Assembly (NCBI GenBank): GCA_020744425.1
Contig: JAGMUV010000036.1
Location: 485,211 to 549,210 of the forward strand
Direction of reading: 5' to 3'
DNA length: 64,000 bases
Origin: Dactylonectria macrodidyma
Lineage: Eukaryota > Ascomycota > Sordariomycetes > Hypocreales > Nectriaceae
Positions 54,329-63,223 of the stretch are shown here, in pieces. The notes beneath the pieces are model-generated. The model ran no database searches. It had not been told where the DNA came from and was given only the letters and a program-made list of their open reading frames with translations. Positions within the stretch are counted from its first letter, which is position 1; each line of letters opens with the position of its first letter. The position numbers were made by a program, and so were the translations under genes.

Positions 54329-57300
54329 TCACGATCGCCAGATGACAAAGACTCTTCGTTTCCGTCGTGCTTTCTTGGGCCCCCGGCCCAGTTTGATCGG
54401 TTGATTATCGTCAGGGTGCTCCGGTACGTCCGTATCCGCAGCAGCCGCGTCGACCCAGGCCTGTAATCGCTTCGGTGGCCCAGGTGCCTCCGAATATTCC
54501 TCATGGAACTCCTTCAGTCGCATCGGTGCGTTCTTGAAGTTTTCGGCAGGGTACCATTCATCGTCGGGGTCGTGTCCGACCCAGTCTACCCTATACTGGA
54601 GCTGTTTGTCGCGTTTATTGTACCGCGACTCCTTGACCTTGTGAACCTCGTACTCTTTGGCGCCGTTGATGACTTCAGGTGGTGGTGGGTCCTCATCCTG
54701 CCCTGGCATAGGATTGTCGGGATAACGCCGTAACCGATCCGCGTGTAGAGTTGGGTTTATGTGCCACGAGGAGGGTAAGTCCAGGCGGTATGAATGCCCG
54801 ACTTGTTCCACAATAGTCCATGGCCCTCTCTTCCTCCAGTCTAACGCCTGGCTGGGTCTTGTACTCGTAAGTCCGCGCATGTCGACCCAGACTTTGTCCC
54901 CAACCGTAAAATCCGGTTCCCGGCGCTTCTTGTTAGCTTGGCGGATCTGCCGTTCCTGCGCCTGGTGGAGATTCTGCCTAGCAACTTTGATGGAGTCCGC
55001 AATCCGCTTGGCATACTGCTGGGCATCCTCTCTCGACAAACGTTCAGCTTTTGTTTTGCAGCCCTCAAGGTCGGTTCTCTTATCCCAGTCGAGTTGGGAT
55101 CGGGGCAAGTGGCCGAGTAACAGTCTCACCGGTTCCATACCCAGTGACTCGTGGTAGAGATTCATTTGCGCATAGTCCATCGACGGTAGTAGTTCACTCC
55201 AGTCGTCTTGGTAATGGTTGATAAACGGTCGCAGTCGGTGGTTCAAGTACTGGTTGTAGATCTCAGTGTTCCCGTCTGTCTGGGGGTGCTCTGCTGTGCT
55301 CAGTTTCTGCTTCACCCCGATAAGCTTGCATAGCTCATCCATGAAGGCGGCGATAAACTGTGGTCCTCGGTCTGACGTCACCGTCTCCGGCACCCCAAAA
55401 ACACGGTAGACGTGGTGGTAGTACATATACGCGACGTCCTTCGCTGTCACCGTCCGGTAGCAAGGTATAGAAAAAGCGATCTTGCTGAGCCGATCAATAA
55501 CTACCCACACGCAGTCGTATCCGTTCTTGTCCTTAGGCATGTAATGGAAGTCTGTTGTCACATGCTGCCATATCCGGTGTGGGACTTCCAATGGGTGTAG
55601 CAATCCGGGGGTCTTATCTCTATTGGCGTGAGCCCTTCCACACGGCTTACAATTTGCCCGGAACCGATCGACGTCGGCCGATAAGCCCGGCCACCAGAAC
55701 CTCTCGGCAACCAATCTGACGGTTTTGTTGCGTCCCGGGTGGGCTACATTGAGCTTGCAGTGGTTCTCCTTGATGACCAGCGTTCGGAGAACACCTTCGT
55801 CTGGAACAAAAATGCGCTGGTTCCGGCAAACCACACCTTCGTCCATCGTCCAACCATCGGCCTTCTTTTCTGCGTTCTCTCGGTAGGGCTGTGATTGGGG
55901 AGAGGCCTTATTAGCCCGGAGGACGGCGTCAAGCAGCTGCCATCCCTCCGGCGCCCGGATAGCCTCCCTTCCGGAGCTAACCGAGGACTCGACAGCTTCG
56001 GCCCCGATCAATGCCACCTCTGGTCCTTCCCCGGAATCGGGCTCGGTACAGGGGCCGGCCATGACCTCATAGTCAATAGAACTAATCACCAGGTCCCGAC
56101 TCAGCAGTACCCTGTTCCACGCGGCTTCTCGTCGCGCCTTCTGCGTAGCCAGTTCGGACGACTTCCGAGACAGAGCATCCGCTACAACGTTCTCTCGCCC
56201 CGGACGGTAGGTGATCTTGAAGTCATAAGGCGCCAAGTCGTCCGCCCACCGCGCTTGCCTGCCATTAAGGCGTTGTTTCGTCGAGAAGTACTCGAGGGCT
56301 TTGTGGTCAGTAATAACTAGGAATTGCCGTTGGAGCCCCAAGAGCTCGGCGTTCCATTCCTTCAAGGCCAGCACCACTGCGAGCATCTCCTGGTCGTGAA
56401 TCGGGTAACGCATCTCCGCGTCGTTCATCGTCTTGGAGAAGAAAGCTACGGGGTGCCAGTCCCCGTCTTCGCTCTTCTGGGTTAGTACTGCAGCCACCAC
56501 ACCTCCTGACGCGTCGGTCTCGACGATCGTATCACGGAGAGGGTCGTACCAGGCCCGGCACGGGGCCGACGAAATCGCCAACTTCATAGCCTTCATCGCG
56601 GTCGTCTCCTCTTCAGTCCACCTCCATGGGATCCCCTTCTTCGTCAACAGTGTAAGCGGTCGCGCTATCCGACTGTAAAACTCGACGAACTTTCGGTAGA
56701 AGTTGCAAAACCCAAGGAAGGCCTGTACTCCCCGTACGTTTGTTGGTTCTTCCCAGTCTATAATGGCCTTCATCTTCTTCGGGTCCATCCGGATCCCGTT
56801 TGTCGTAATTATAAAGCCCAGGAACTCCGTCTCTGTAACATAGAATTCCGACTTGTCGATGTCTGCCTGCAACCCTGCTGCGACCAGGCGTCCCAAGACT
56901 GCATTGACGTGCGCTTCGTGGTCCTTGACGTTTTCTGAGTAAATGAGAATGTCGTCGATGTATGCCGTGCAGCAGACGTCTAGGAGATCCATCAGGACGT
57001 GGTTGATGTAAGCTTGGAAGTGCGAAGGGCCGTTGGTCAGACCAAACGGTACCACCTTATACTTGTAGGTACCATACCGAGTCTTGAAGGCTGTGAGATC
57101 CTCGGAATCTGGGGACATCCGCATCCGATAGAAGGCCTGTCGGATGTCGAGTTTCGTAAATACTTTTGCCTTTGCCAGCCTCGACTGGGTTTCTTCTATC
57201 AGGGGTGGTGCACAATGTTCCTTCGCCGTCAACTCATTGAGCTTCCTGTAGTCCACACAGAAACGCCATCCGCCGTTCTTCTTTTTTGCAAACAGGACTG

Positions 57301-58492
57301 GTGATGCGTATGGCGCGTCACCTGCCGGTACGATAAATCCTTTCTGCAGGTGCTCCTCGATATAGTTTCTCATCACCTCTAGCTGTTCGAGGCTCAACTT
57401 GTACATTGGCGGGACCTTCCGACTGTCGGGGATCGGCTCTTTTAATTCCAGCTTCATGTCAACGCCTGGCCGGTGGGGTGGCAAGGCGTCAGACTCAGCC
57501 TTGGAGAAGGCATGTCGCAGGTGTAAGTGCTGTCGAGGCAACTTCGACTCTACCTTCTCCCTCAATTCGGGCGTATCTTTACGAAGGTTCTCCCCTCCGG
57601 CTTCTCTCCGTTCTAGTCGTTCTTCGATAATCTTGTCGATCTCCTGGAGGGTGACTTCACCGATCCATTCGGTGTCCTCCTGCTTGACCACCCTCTCCCG
57701 CCACCTGCTGGCACTAACGATACTGATTTCGATTGTGACTCCCTCAGTATCAATCATTGGTCGCCGTGGCAGGTCGGCTTGGATCATCGCTAGCTCGGTA
57801 TTGAAGTCCCTCATCGGGAGAGAGGGCGCCGTATCCCTCAATGCCCTGTCCATCTTAGCCATGTTCTCTTTGGCGTCATCCGACCATTGCCTCCTTGGCG
57901 GGCGATCTCCCCTCCTAAGGATCCGATCCTCGCGGGCCTTCTTTCGTTCTGCGCTCAGTTGGTTGCGTCGTTCCATGTCGGCCTGGTCCGCTGGCCTTGA
58001 ACAGCGAGGGCCCTTCAACGAAGACATCGGTATCACAATATCGCTACTAGGGTAATCCTTCGGCCTGTCGTCAGGCCATCGTAGGCGGCGATGTTTGGCA
58101 GAGATTTCCACGTCGTGCTTCTCGAACCACTTCCTCCCAATGATCAGGTCCTGATGCATCCCGAGTTCCAACATCGGACAATTTGGCTGTCGTCTGCCAT
58201 CTATATCCAGCGTTGCCACCGTGATGTGGGTAATCCGTTGTCGTCCGCCCTTGTATCCCTTGACGGCGAGTCCCCGCCCTGGGATTAGGATTCGACGGCT
58301 CTGCAGTTGTTGGTGCATCCTTAGGGCTAGATCCTTATTTACAAAGACATAACCATCCGCTCCGGTATCACATAGACCTTTAACTTTGATTGCCAACCCT
58401 GAACTTGCTATCGTACAGGGACGGTAGAGCTTCTCCCCGCCGAGTAGTTCATCCATGTTGATCGAGCTCTCGTCAAAGATCAGTGACTGCAA
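54329..58492 (-). CDS. pol: Gypsy 2 Pol
   Basis: Identical to Pol 1 over 1387 residues in translation: protease DTGA, RT YIDD, RNase H, zinc-finger integrase and chromodomain in the same order, with no disruption. Transcribed away from the 60179-60371 LTR. Expected to be made as a Gag-Pol fusion by -1 frameshift, as in copy 1. Complete identity with an inverted copy 743 bp away implies either very recent duplication or gene conversion across the palindrome. Confidence 0.95.
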   Translation of the reverse strand: MQSLIFDESSINMDELLGGEKLYRPCTIASSGLAIKVKGLCDTGADGYVFVNKDLALRMHQQLQSRRILIPGRGLAVKGYKGGRQRITHITVATLDIDGRRQPNCPMLELGMHQDLIIGRKWFEKHDVEISAKHRRLRWPDDRPKDYPSSDIVIPMSSLKGPRCSRPADQADMERRNQLSAERKKAREDRILRRGDRPPRRQWSDDAKENMAKMDRALRDTAPSLPMRDFNTELAMIQADLPRRPMIDTEGVTIEISIVSASRWRERVVKQEDTEWIGEVTLQEIDKIIEERLERREAGGENLRKDTPELREKVESKLPRQHLHLRHAFSKAESDALPPHRPGVDMKLELKEPIPDSRKVPPMYKLSLEQLEVMRNYIEEHLQKGFIVPAGDAPYASPVLFAKKKNGGWRFCVDYRKLNELTAKEHCAPPLIEETQSRLAKAKVFTKLDIRQAFYRMRMSPDSEDLTAFKTRYGTYKYKVVPFGLTNGPSHFQAYINHVLMDLLDVCCTAYIDDILIYSENVKDHEAHVNAVLGRLVAAGLQADIDKSEFYVTETEFLGFIITTNGIRMDPKKMKAIIDWEEPTNVRGVQAFLGFCNFYRKFVEFYSRIARPLTLLTKKGIPWRWTEEETTAMKAMKLAISSAPCRAWYDPLRDTIVETDASGGVVAAVLTQKSEDGDWHPVAFFSKTMNDAEMRYPIHDQEMLAVVLALKEWNAELLGLQRQFLVITDHKALEYFSTKQRLNGRQARWADDLAPYDFKITYRPGRENVVADALSRKSSELATQKARREAAWNRVLLSRDLVISSIDYEVMAGPCTEPDSGEGPEVALIGAEAVESSVSSGREAIRAPEGWQLLDAVLRANKASPQSQPYRENAEKKADGWTMDEGVVCRNQRIFVPDEGVLRTLVIKENHCKLNVAHPGRNKTVRLVAERFWWPGLSADVDRFRANCKPCGRAHANRDKTPGLLHPLEVPHRIWQHVTTDFHYMPKDKNGYDCVWVVIDRLSKIAFSIPCYRTVTAKDVAYMYYHHVYRVFGVPETVTSDRGPQFIAAFMDELCKLIGVKQKLSTAEHPQTDGNTEIYNQYLNHRLRPFINHYQDDWSELLPSMDYAQMNLYHESLGMEPVRLLLGHLPRSQLDWDKRTDLEGCKTKAERLSREDAQQYAKRIADSIKVARQNLHQAQERQIRQANKKRREPDFTVGDKVWVDMRGLTSTRPSQALDWRKRGPWTIVEQVGHSYRLDLPSSWHINPTLHADRLRRYPDNPMPGQDEDPPPPEVINGAKEYEVHKVKESRYNKRDKQLQYRVDWVGHDPDDEWYPAENFKNAPMRLKEFHEEYSEAPGPPKRLQAWVDAAAADTDVPEHPDDNQPIKLGRGPKKARRKRRVFVIWRS

Positions 58493-58518
58493 TTCAGGTC
58501 CTAGAGAGGAGACTTCCC

Positions 58519-60012
58519 CTAGGACTCGTCTTTTTCCGACTCGGAGGACGACTCATCTGATTCATCAGGGATCGCAATAGTAATCGTCCGCCCTGCCTTC
58601 TTAGCCTTGGCACGAATTTCGTTCACTTCGCCCCCCTCCGGACACTCCTGGTGGGTATGGCCGACTTTCTTGCACTTGAAGCACTTCCTTTCTTCGGCTA
58701 GCTTGCGAACCTCTGGGTCCTTGAAAGTCCATTTGCCGTCAATCTTAGTCTTCGAGTACTTGGGTGTTGAAGTTGCCGACTTCTTGGTGTCCTTCTTCCC
58801 AGTGGCAGCACCATCGCTCTTGCTGGTCTGTAACTTGCTGGTCCTCTTGCTGTCCTTCTTCGTTAAGGTCTTCGCATAGGCCTCTTCCACTACCGCGATG
58901 TCGCCAAGCGCTGCCGCAAAGGTGTCGAAGCTTACCTCTTCGGCAAAGCGCTGCGTAGCCACAGTACGTTTCATCTCCACTGGCACTTTGTCATAGAGCT
59001 CTTCCTTCCAATCCCTTTTGGGGATCTTAGCGTCGTTCGCTGTAGCCAAGAACTTGACGTAGAAGCTACGCCAGCTACCATTGGTATAGTATCTCAAGGC
59101 CTTGAACTCCTCTCGCGCCTTGATCTTCTTGTTCTTGTCCCGGAAGAGGGTCGTCAGGGCTTGGAAGACATCTTCAGCGGTCTCGAAGGCGTCTTCCTCA
59201 GCGTTCTCGGGCATGCGGGGGCGTAAATAGGCAGCCGCGATACCCTTGCAACGACCGAAAATATAATATACCTTGTCCTCCTCTTCAGGGTAGTCTCGTG
59301 GGCCGTCGCGTCGCAGCTTGCGTCTGGCCTTGATGAGCCAGTCTTCGAAGTCCGGTTCCTTGCCATCATCGAGCTCGGGTGGGTCACTCTCCCGCTTCCG
59401 GCGCAGCTTGGTCTCGGCCGTTGTCTCGCTCCCGAGAGGCGTGTCTTCGCGGAGAGGGGCAGTATGCTGTGCCGCTTTCAACCGTGCCAGTTCCTTGTTA
59501 ATCCGTGCCACCTCGGCGTGGGCCATCGCTTCGGCCTCAACTGCCTCATTGTGCTCGTTAATGAGTCGCTCGGTCGTTTCGACGTGCTTGTTGTGCAGCT
59601 CGATAAGCTCGTCTCGCTGCCCTCTGATTGCCAATTGCTCGGCAAAATTGCGAATTATCGAGGCTCGCACCTCAGGGTATTTCTGGACCATCGATTCGAT
59701 ATTGTCGGCATCGATCGAGAGGTTCCTGAATCTCCCGTCCTGGTCTTTCACGTAGACTGTGAATCGGCCGTTGTCTGTGATCTCGCAGGTTCGAGCGTTC
59801 AAATCTTCTTCGATAGAATCTGCTGCGAGTCGCACGAAAGGTCTGATAGATATCCCTTCGTCGTCTTCTGTATTGGTAGCCCCTTCGCTGTCCTCGTCTA
59901 CGGACTCGGCGAGGTACTGCTGGACCTGCTGATAAAAGGCGCTCTCTTGGCGTGCCTTATCGATGCCCTCTTTGTCAGCGCTCCACGCGCCCAACTCAGA
60001 GCTCCTGGTCAT
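58519..60012 (-). CDS. gag: Gypsy 2 Gag
   Basis: 497 aa, same layout as Gag 1 with the CCHC knuckle CFKCKKVGHTHQEC. Substitutions relative to Gag 1 are scattered: EGATNT for EGTTNT, RPFVRL for RPFARL, NLSIDAD for NLPIDAD, EQLAIRG for EQFAIRG, LINEHNEAV for LIKEHNEAI, QHTAPL for QYTVPL, DSKRTSK for DSKKTSK, KSDGAA for KSDSAA, and EERKCFK for EEGKCFK. They include transversions, so RIP alone does not explain them. The frame is intact. Confidence 0.95.
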   Translation of the reverse strand: MTRSSELGAWSADKEGIDKARQESAFYQQVQQYLAESVDEDSEGATNTEDDEGISIRPFVRLAADSIEEDLNARTCEITDNGRFTVYVKDQDGRFRNLSIDADNIESMVQKYPEVRASIIRNFAEQLAIRGQRDELIELHNKHVETTERLINEHNEAVEAEAMAHAEVARINKELARLKAAQHTAPLREDTPLGSETTAETKLRRKRESDPPELDDGKEPDFEDWLIKARRKLRRDGPRDYPEEEDKVYYIFGRCKGIAAAYLRPRMPENAEEDAFETAEDVFQALTTLFRDKNKKIKAREEFKALRYYTNGSWRSFYVKFLATANDAKIPKRDWKEELYDKVPVEMKRTVATQRFAEEVSFDTFAAALGDIAVVEEAYAKTLTKKDSKRTSKLQTSKSDGAATGKKDTKKSATSTPKYSKTKIDGKWTFKDPEVRKLAEERKCFKCKKVGHTHQECPEGGEVNEIRAKAKKAGRTITIAIPDESDESSSESEKDES

Positions 60013-60178
60013 GTCGACTGCTGATTGGTTCCAGTCAACGGTGGTTTGCTGTTCGTACCTGCGTCTCGCTGCAGGTAGGCGGATCTATAGTCGGATCCGA
60101 CGCGACGATTAACCTCGCACTGACGCGCGTCAGAGTTAATCAAGATGTAGGTGGAAAGAATAAAGGATCGTAGTATAA

Positions 60179-60371
60179 TGTCACGGGCCAGATGAGATCA
60201 ACTCAAGAGGTAATGCCACTGTATTGCGAGAATACTACGATGAAGAGGAAAGAGAAAGCGGGCAGGCGCGTGGACGCGTAGACGCGTTGATAGTCCCTGT
60301 GGCCTGCCCCGTGCGTCCTAGTTACGTATCGACCCCACCCTGGGTCCAGCACTCCAGACGCTCCCGTCACA
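60179..60371 (-). repeat. Gypsy 2 5' LTR
   Basis: 193 bp with TG...CA ends. The first bases downstream (minus strand ATACTACGAT) repeat the possible self-priming site seen in element 1. Confidence 0.95.
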
Positions 60372-60833
60372 TTAAATAGTAAGTCTAGTAAAACACACTT
60401 AGTATATAAGACATTCATTTAGTTAGCACTTTCTTAGATAGATAGTCTGACAGCTATTAACGCACAATTTTACTATTACTATATCGTGACTTATAATGCT
60501 TAATACGACGTTATAATCCATTATTGTACATTTGTTGAATAGTGGCAAAAGGAAGCTCATGGAAGTAGCTTGAAAAGCTGATAAATATTGTCATCAAAGA
60601 TGACAGTTGCCACCTATTGCCACAGGCTTAGTAAGCAACTTCCAGTTGATTCTACATAGCACAGAAAAGGCATATAGAGCTTGCTCCAAAACCTCAAGCG
60701 GCAAGGGGGAACACATGAATACAAGCAATTCACTCTAAAATTTGACAACATTCCTAAGTCTGGGACCTACTGTAGATATAGATTAGACCTGACTGTCATA
60801 AGAAGGTTATGTTTTTAGTCAATGCTGGCAATC
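60372..60833. other. No gene recognised
   Basis: 462 bp of AT-rich intergenic sequence between the gypsy 2 LTR and the solo LTR. It is probably the native 3' flank of the gene at 61033-62495. Confidence 0.5.
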
Positions 60834-61028
60834 TGTCACGGGCCAGATGAGATCAACTCAAGAGGTAATGCCACTGTATTGCGAGAATACTACGATGAAG
60901 AGGAAAGAGAGAAAGCGGGCAGGCGCGTAGACGCGTAGACGCGTTGATAGTCCCTGTGGCCTGCCCCGTGCGTCCTAGTTACATATCGACCCCACCCTGG
61001 GTCCAGCACTCCAGACGCTCCCGTCACA
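60834..61028 (-). repeat. Solo gypsy LTR with TSD CAATC
   Basis: 195 bp, same family, GAAAGAGAGAAAGC variant. The direct repeat CAATC flanks it exactly (60829-60833 and 61029-61033). The right copy ends on the last base of the neighbouring gene's stop codon. Confidence 0.95.
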
Positions 61029-61032
61029 CAAT

Positions 61033-62495
61033 CTAGTCATATAACTGTGCCCTCCTTTTTCCTGCTGTGGTTCTCTTGCTTCGGATTGGCTCAGGAGTGC
61101 TTCGTTGCTTCCTCTTATGTGTCAGAGTAGGGGAAGTAGGATCGAGTTGGTCATCTAATATTTGCTCTGTGTCTGAACCACCATCCGTACGATCGCTATC
61201 TAAATCGCCAGTTAGCTCAAGGAAGAGGTTTAGAAGGGACAAGACATACCCGAACTTAGAATTGGAAGCACTGGATTAACGTTAATTGTGGTTGGAGTCA
61301 GTGGTGTATGTTTTTCTCCAGAGCAGGCTGGCGGTTTGGTCGCCTCGCGATCTGAGTGCTTTGATAGCAGTGTTGGGGAATTAGCTTTCTTTTGCAGAGA
61401 CTGCTTTTGATTACGGATTGGAGACGAGAATGGGTTTCTGCTCGTAACGCCCCCAGGGCCAGCTGGTCGTGGCGGCGTAGGCAACTCATTGACAGGATTC
61501 GACGATGTGGGCATGGATGTATTATGTGTAAACAGGGCACTCTGCCGAACGAATTCCCAATCGTCGGGGAGAATTACCAAGATCCTAACGGTGGAATCAA
61601 CGACTTGAGGGCCTTGGATAAGCTCGCGGTTAAGGACCCCCAAGACGCGGCCGCTGCATACTATCCACGACCCTTTAGGAAAGGGGTTCACGGCTTGTCG
61701 CATCCACCCGAGTAGAGAACTCCATGGTTGTTGCTCTACGGGGAAGAGAAGGAGGACGTGGCATACGTGTACGCCTTTGTGAGGAGGGCGGTCGTTCTCT
61801 GGCACCAAGTAAGAACCCAGCTTTATGAACACCGAAGTCTTGCTCAGCGGCTCTGGCCAGACATCCTCCTTAATATGGAAAGTGTCTAGATCGACAGGAC
61901 CGGCAAGGGATACATGTGCTGGAGAGCTTGGCCAGGGGGCACCTTCGTCGCTATCACCGAGGAGTCGAGGGACAATACTATGGGATTGTAGGCATCAATG
62001 ACCTATACGAGTAGGATGTGAGAAGACGTACGGAGTCAGGCCGCCATCGCGCGGCAGTGCTAGCGCAACCTGCACAGATTGAGTTTCTTCTGTCTCCCGT
62101 CCATCCAAACTTACGCCATAGAAAGTAAGTTTGTTTGGACAAAGTCGGGCGACTATGGTGAACCATTTCCCCTCCCAGTCCTCCTCCAAGGTCGCTGTTC
62201 TTGCTCCGGGGTTGAACATGGAGAGTAGCAAAGGAAGGCCTGAGATCTCGTCATCTTCAGGACTGAGGAGGCGCGGATAAAGGTCGAGAATGAACGCAGG
62301 CTGGATAAAGGGCAGGAAGGTGCCAGCCTTGAAGTTCCCTGCATTCGTATAGCGTGAGCCAGCTGGGAGGATTTCGCACTGGGCTAGGTCAGAGTGGTAG
62401 GTGATGGTGAGATCCGCACCGATCGCTCCTTGCTTACGCTTATTCGGCAGCGGAGGTATCGGGTAAATGATAGAAGTCGAGGAAGAAGAATCCAT
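61033..62495 (-). CDS. Helitron-associated partner protein B (unknown function), three exons
   Basis: Exons 62495-62032, 61977-61250 and 61199-61033; introns 54 nt (CC|GTACGT...CATAG, phase 2) and 50 nt (GTATGT...GAGCTAAC...TTTAG, phase 1), giving 452 aa. It is a diverged paralogue of partner A at 27932-29390. Shared blocks in order: WEGKWF (A: WEGQWF), GPVDLDTF (A: GPIDTTTF), QQPWSSLLGWM (A: QQPWRSRIEWM), GRVLGVLN (A: GSIVGVLN), RILVILPDDWEF (A: ILVVLVDEFGF). A Ser/Pro/Thr-rich tail and basic end (RSKRTTAGKRR) follow. Both intron positions and phases match A. The stop codon touches a solo LTR's target duplication but remains intact. It is divergent from the Helitron protein that starts at 63224. 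No known family recognised. Confidence 0.8.
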
Positions 62496-63223
62496 GTTGA
62501 TCGTAATAGAATCACGCGCAGTATTGTAAGTGAAATGAGTTCAGGAGAGCTAAGGGCAAAGGAGAAGAGAATGTTGAGACTTCCTTAGTGGGAAATGTTG
62601 GCTTACTATGTAGATAAATACTGCTTTTAGTAATGCTTTGACCTTGACGTCGATGTAGCATATTACTACAGTATTTTATTATAGAAAAAGAAATAATAGT
62701 TGATGCCTAAGGCATTAGAGACTAACAGTTCAGCTAGATGTGAATAGCATCATGGCTGAAATAGCATGGTAGCTGAAAAGGAAAAAGCAAATAATTCCTC
62801 GTATCCTAATGACAGCTCCGTCTTCTAGCGGCAACTGCTATAAATAACAGCGATTGCTATAGATAGCAGGATTACTATAGATAGTAGCGATTGCTATAGA
62901 TAGTAGCGATTGCAATAAATAGCAGCTATTGCTATAAAGAGATGTAACTGTTTTTTTTTATATAAAATATTAATAGAAGTTTAGCGGCTAGTATTGCTTT
63001 TAATAGTGATTAGAGTCTGTAACCTTAGTTGAGATAGGTTTAGAAAGGTGTTCTATCTTGTGAGTCTGTCGTTATACGCCTTTAGACCTCTCTATATATG
63101 TGTCCTTTCTAAAGAATGAGTTCGTTTTAAGGAACCTATAGAGTCATTAATATAGAACTCACTGACGTAATTTGTCGCTATACGCCAATATATTTGAACA
63201 GGAGCCCCACTGAGAACTTCAGC
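62496..63223. promoter_or_regulatory. Divergent region between partner B and second Helitron protein
   Basis: About 730 bp, AT-rich, no gene. It contains the 20-nt minisatellite at 62836-62940. The layout repeats that of 29391-30205. Confidence 0.45.
62836..62940 (+). repeat. Minisatellite, about 20-nt unit
   Basis: Five degenerate copies of a unit like GCTATAGATAGTAGCGATT, varying at AGCAG/AGTAG and ATAAAT/ATAGAT. Confidence 0.8.

Larger units (their letters stand above)
54078..60371 (-). mobile_element. Ty3/gypsy chromodomain element 2, inverted copy
   Basis: Same family as element 1 in opposite orientation. LTRs at 60179-60371 (5', 193 bp) and 54078-54272 (3', 195 bp, one extra GA). Flanks are GCTCG (left) and TTAAA (right) and do not match each other. 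Pol is identical to Pol 1 in translation; Gag differs. Confidence 0.95.

Noticed and set aside
62836..62940. Regular repeats that could suggest a CRISPR array
   Set aside because: The units are contiguous without unique spacers and the genome is fungal. It is a minisatellite.
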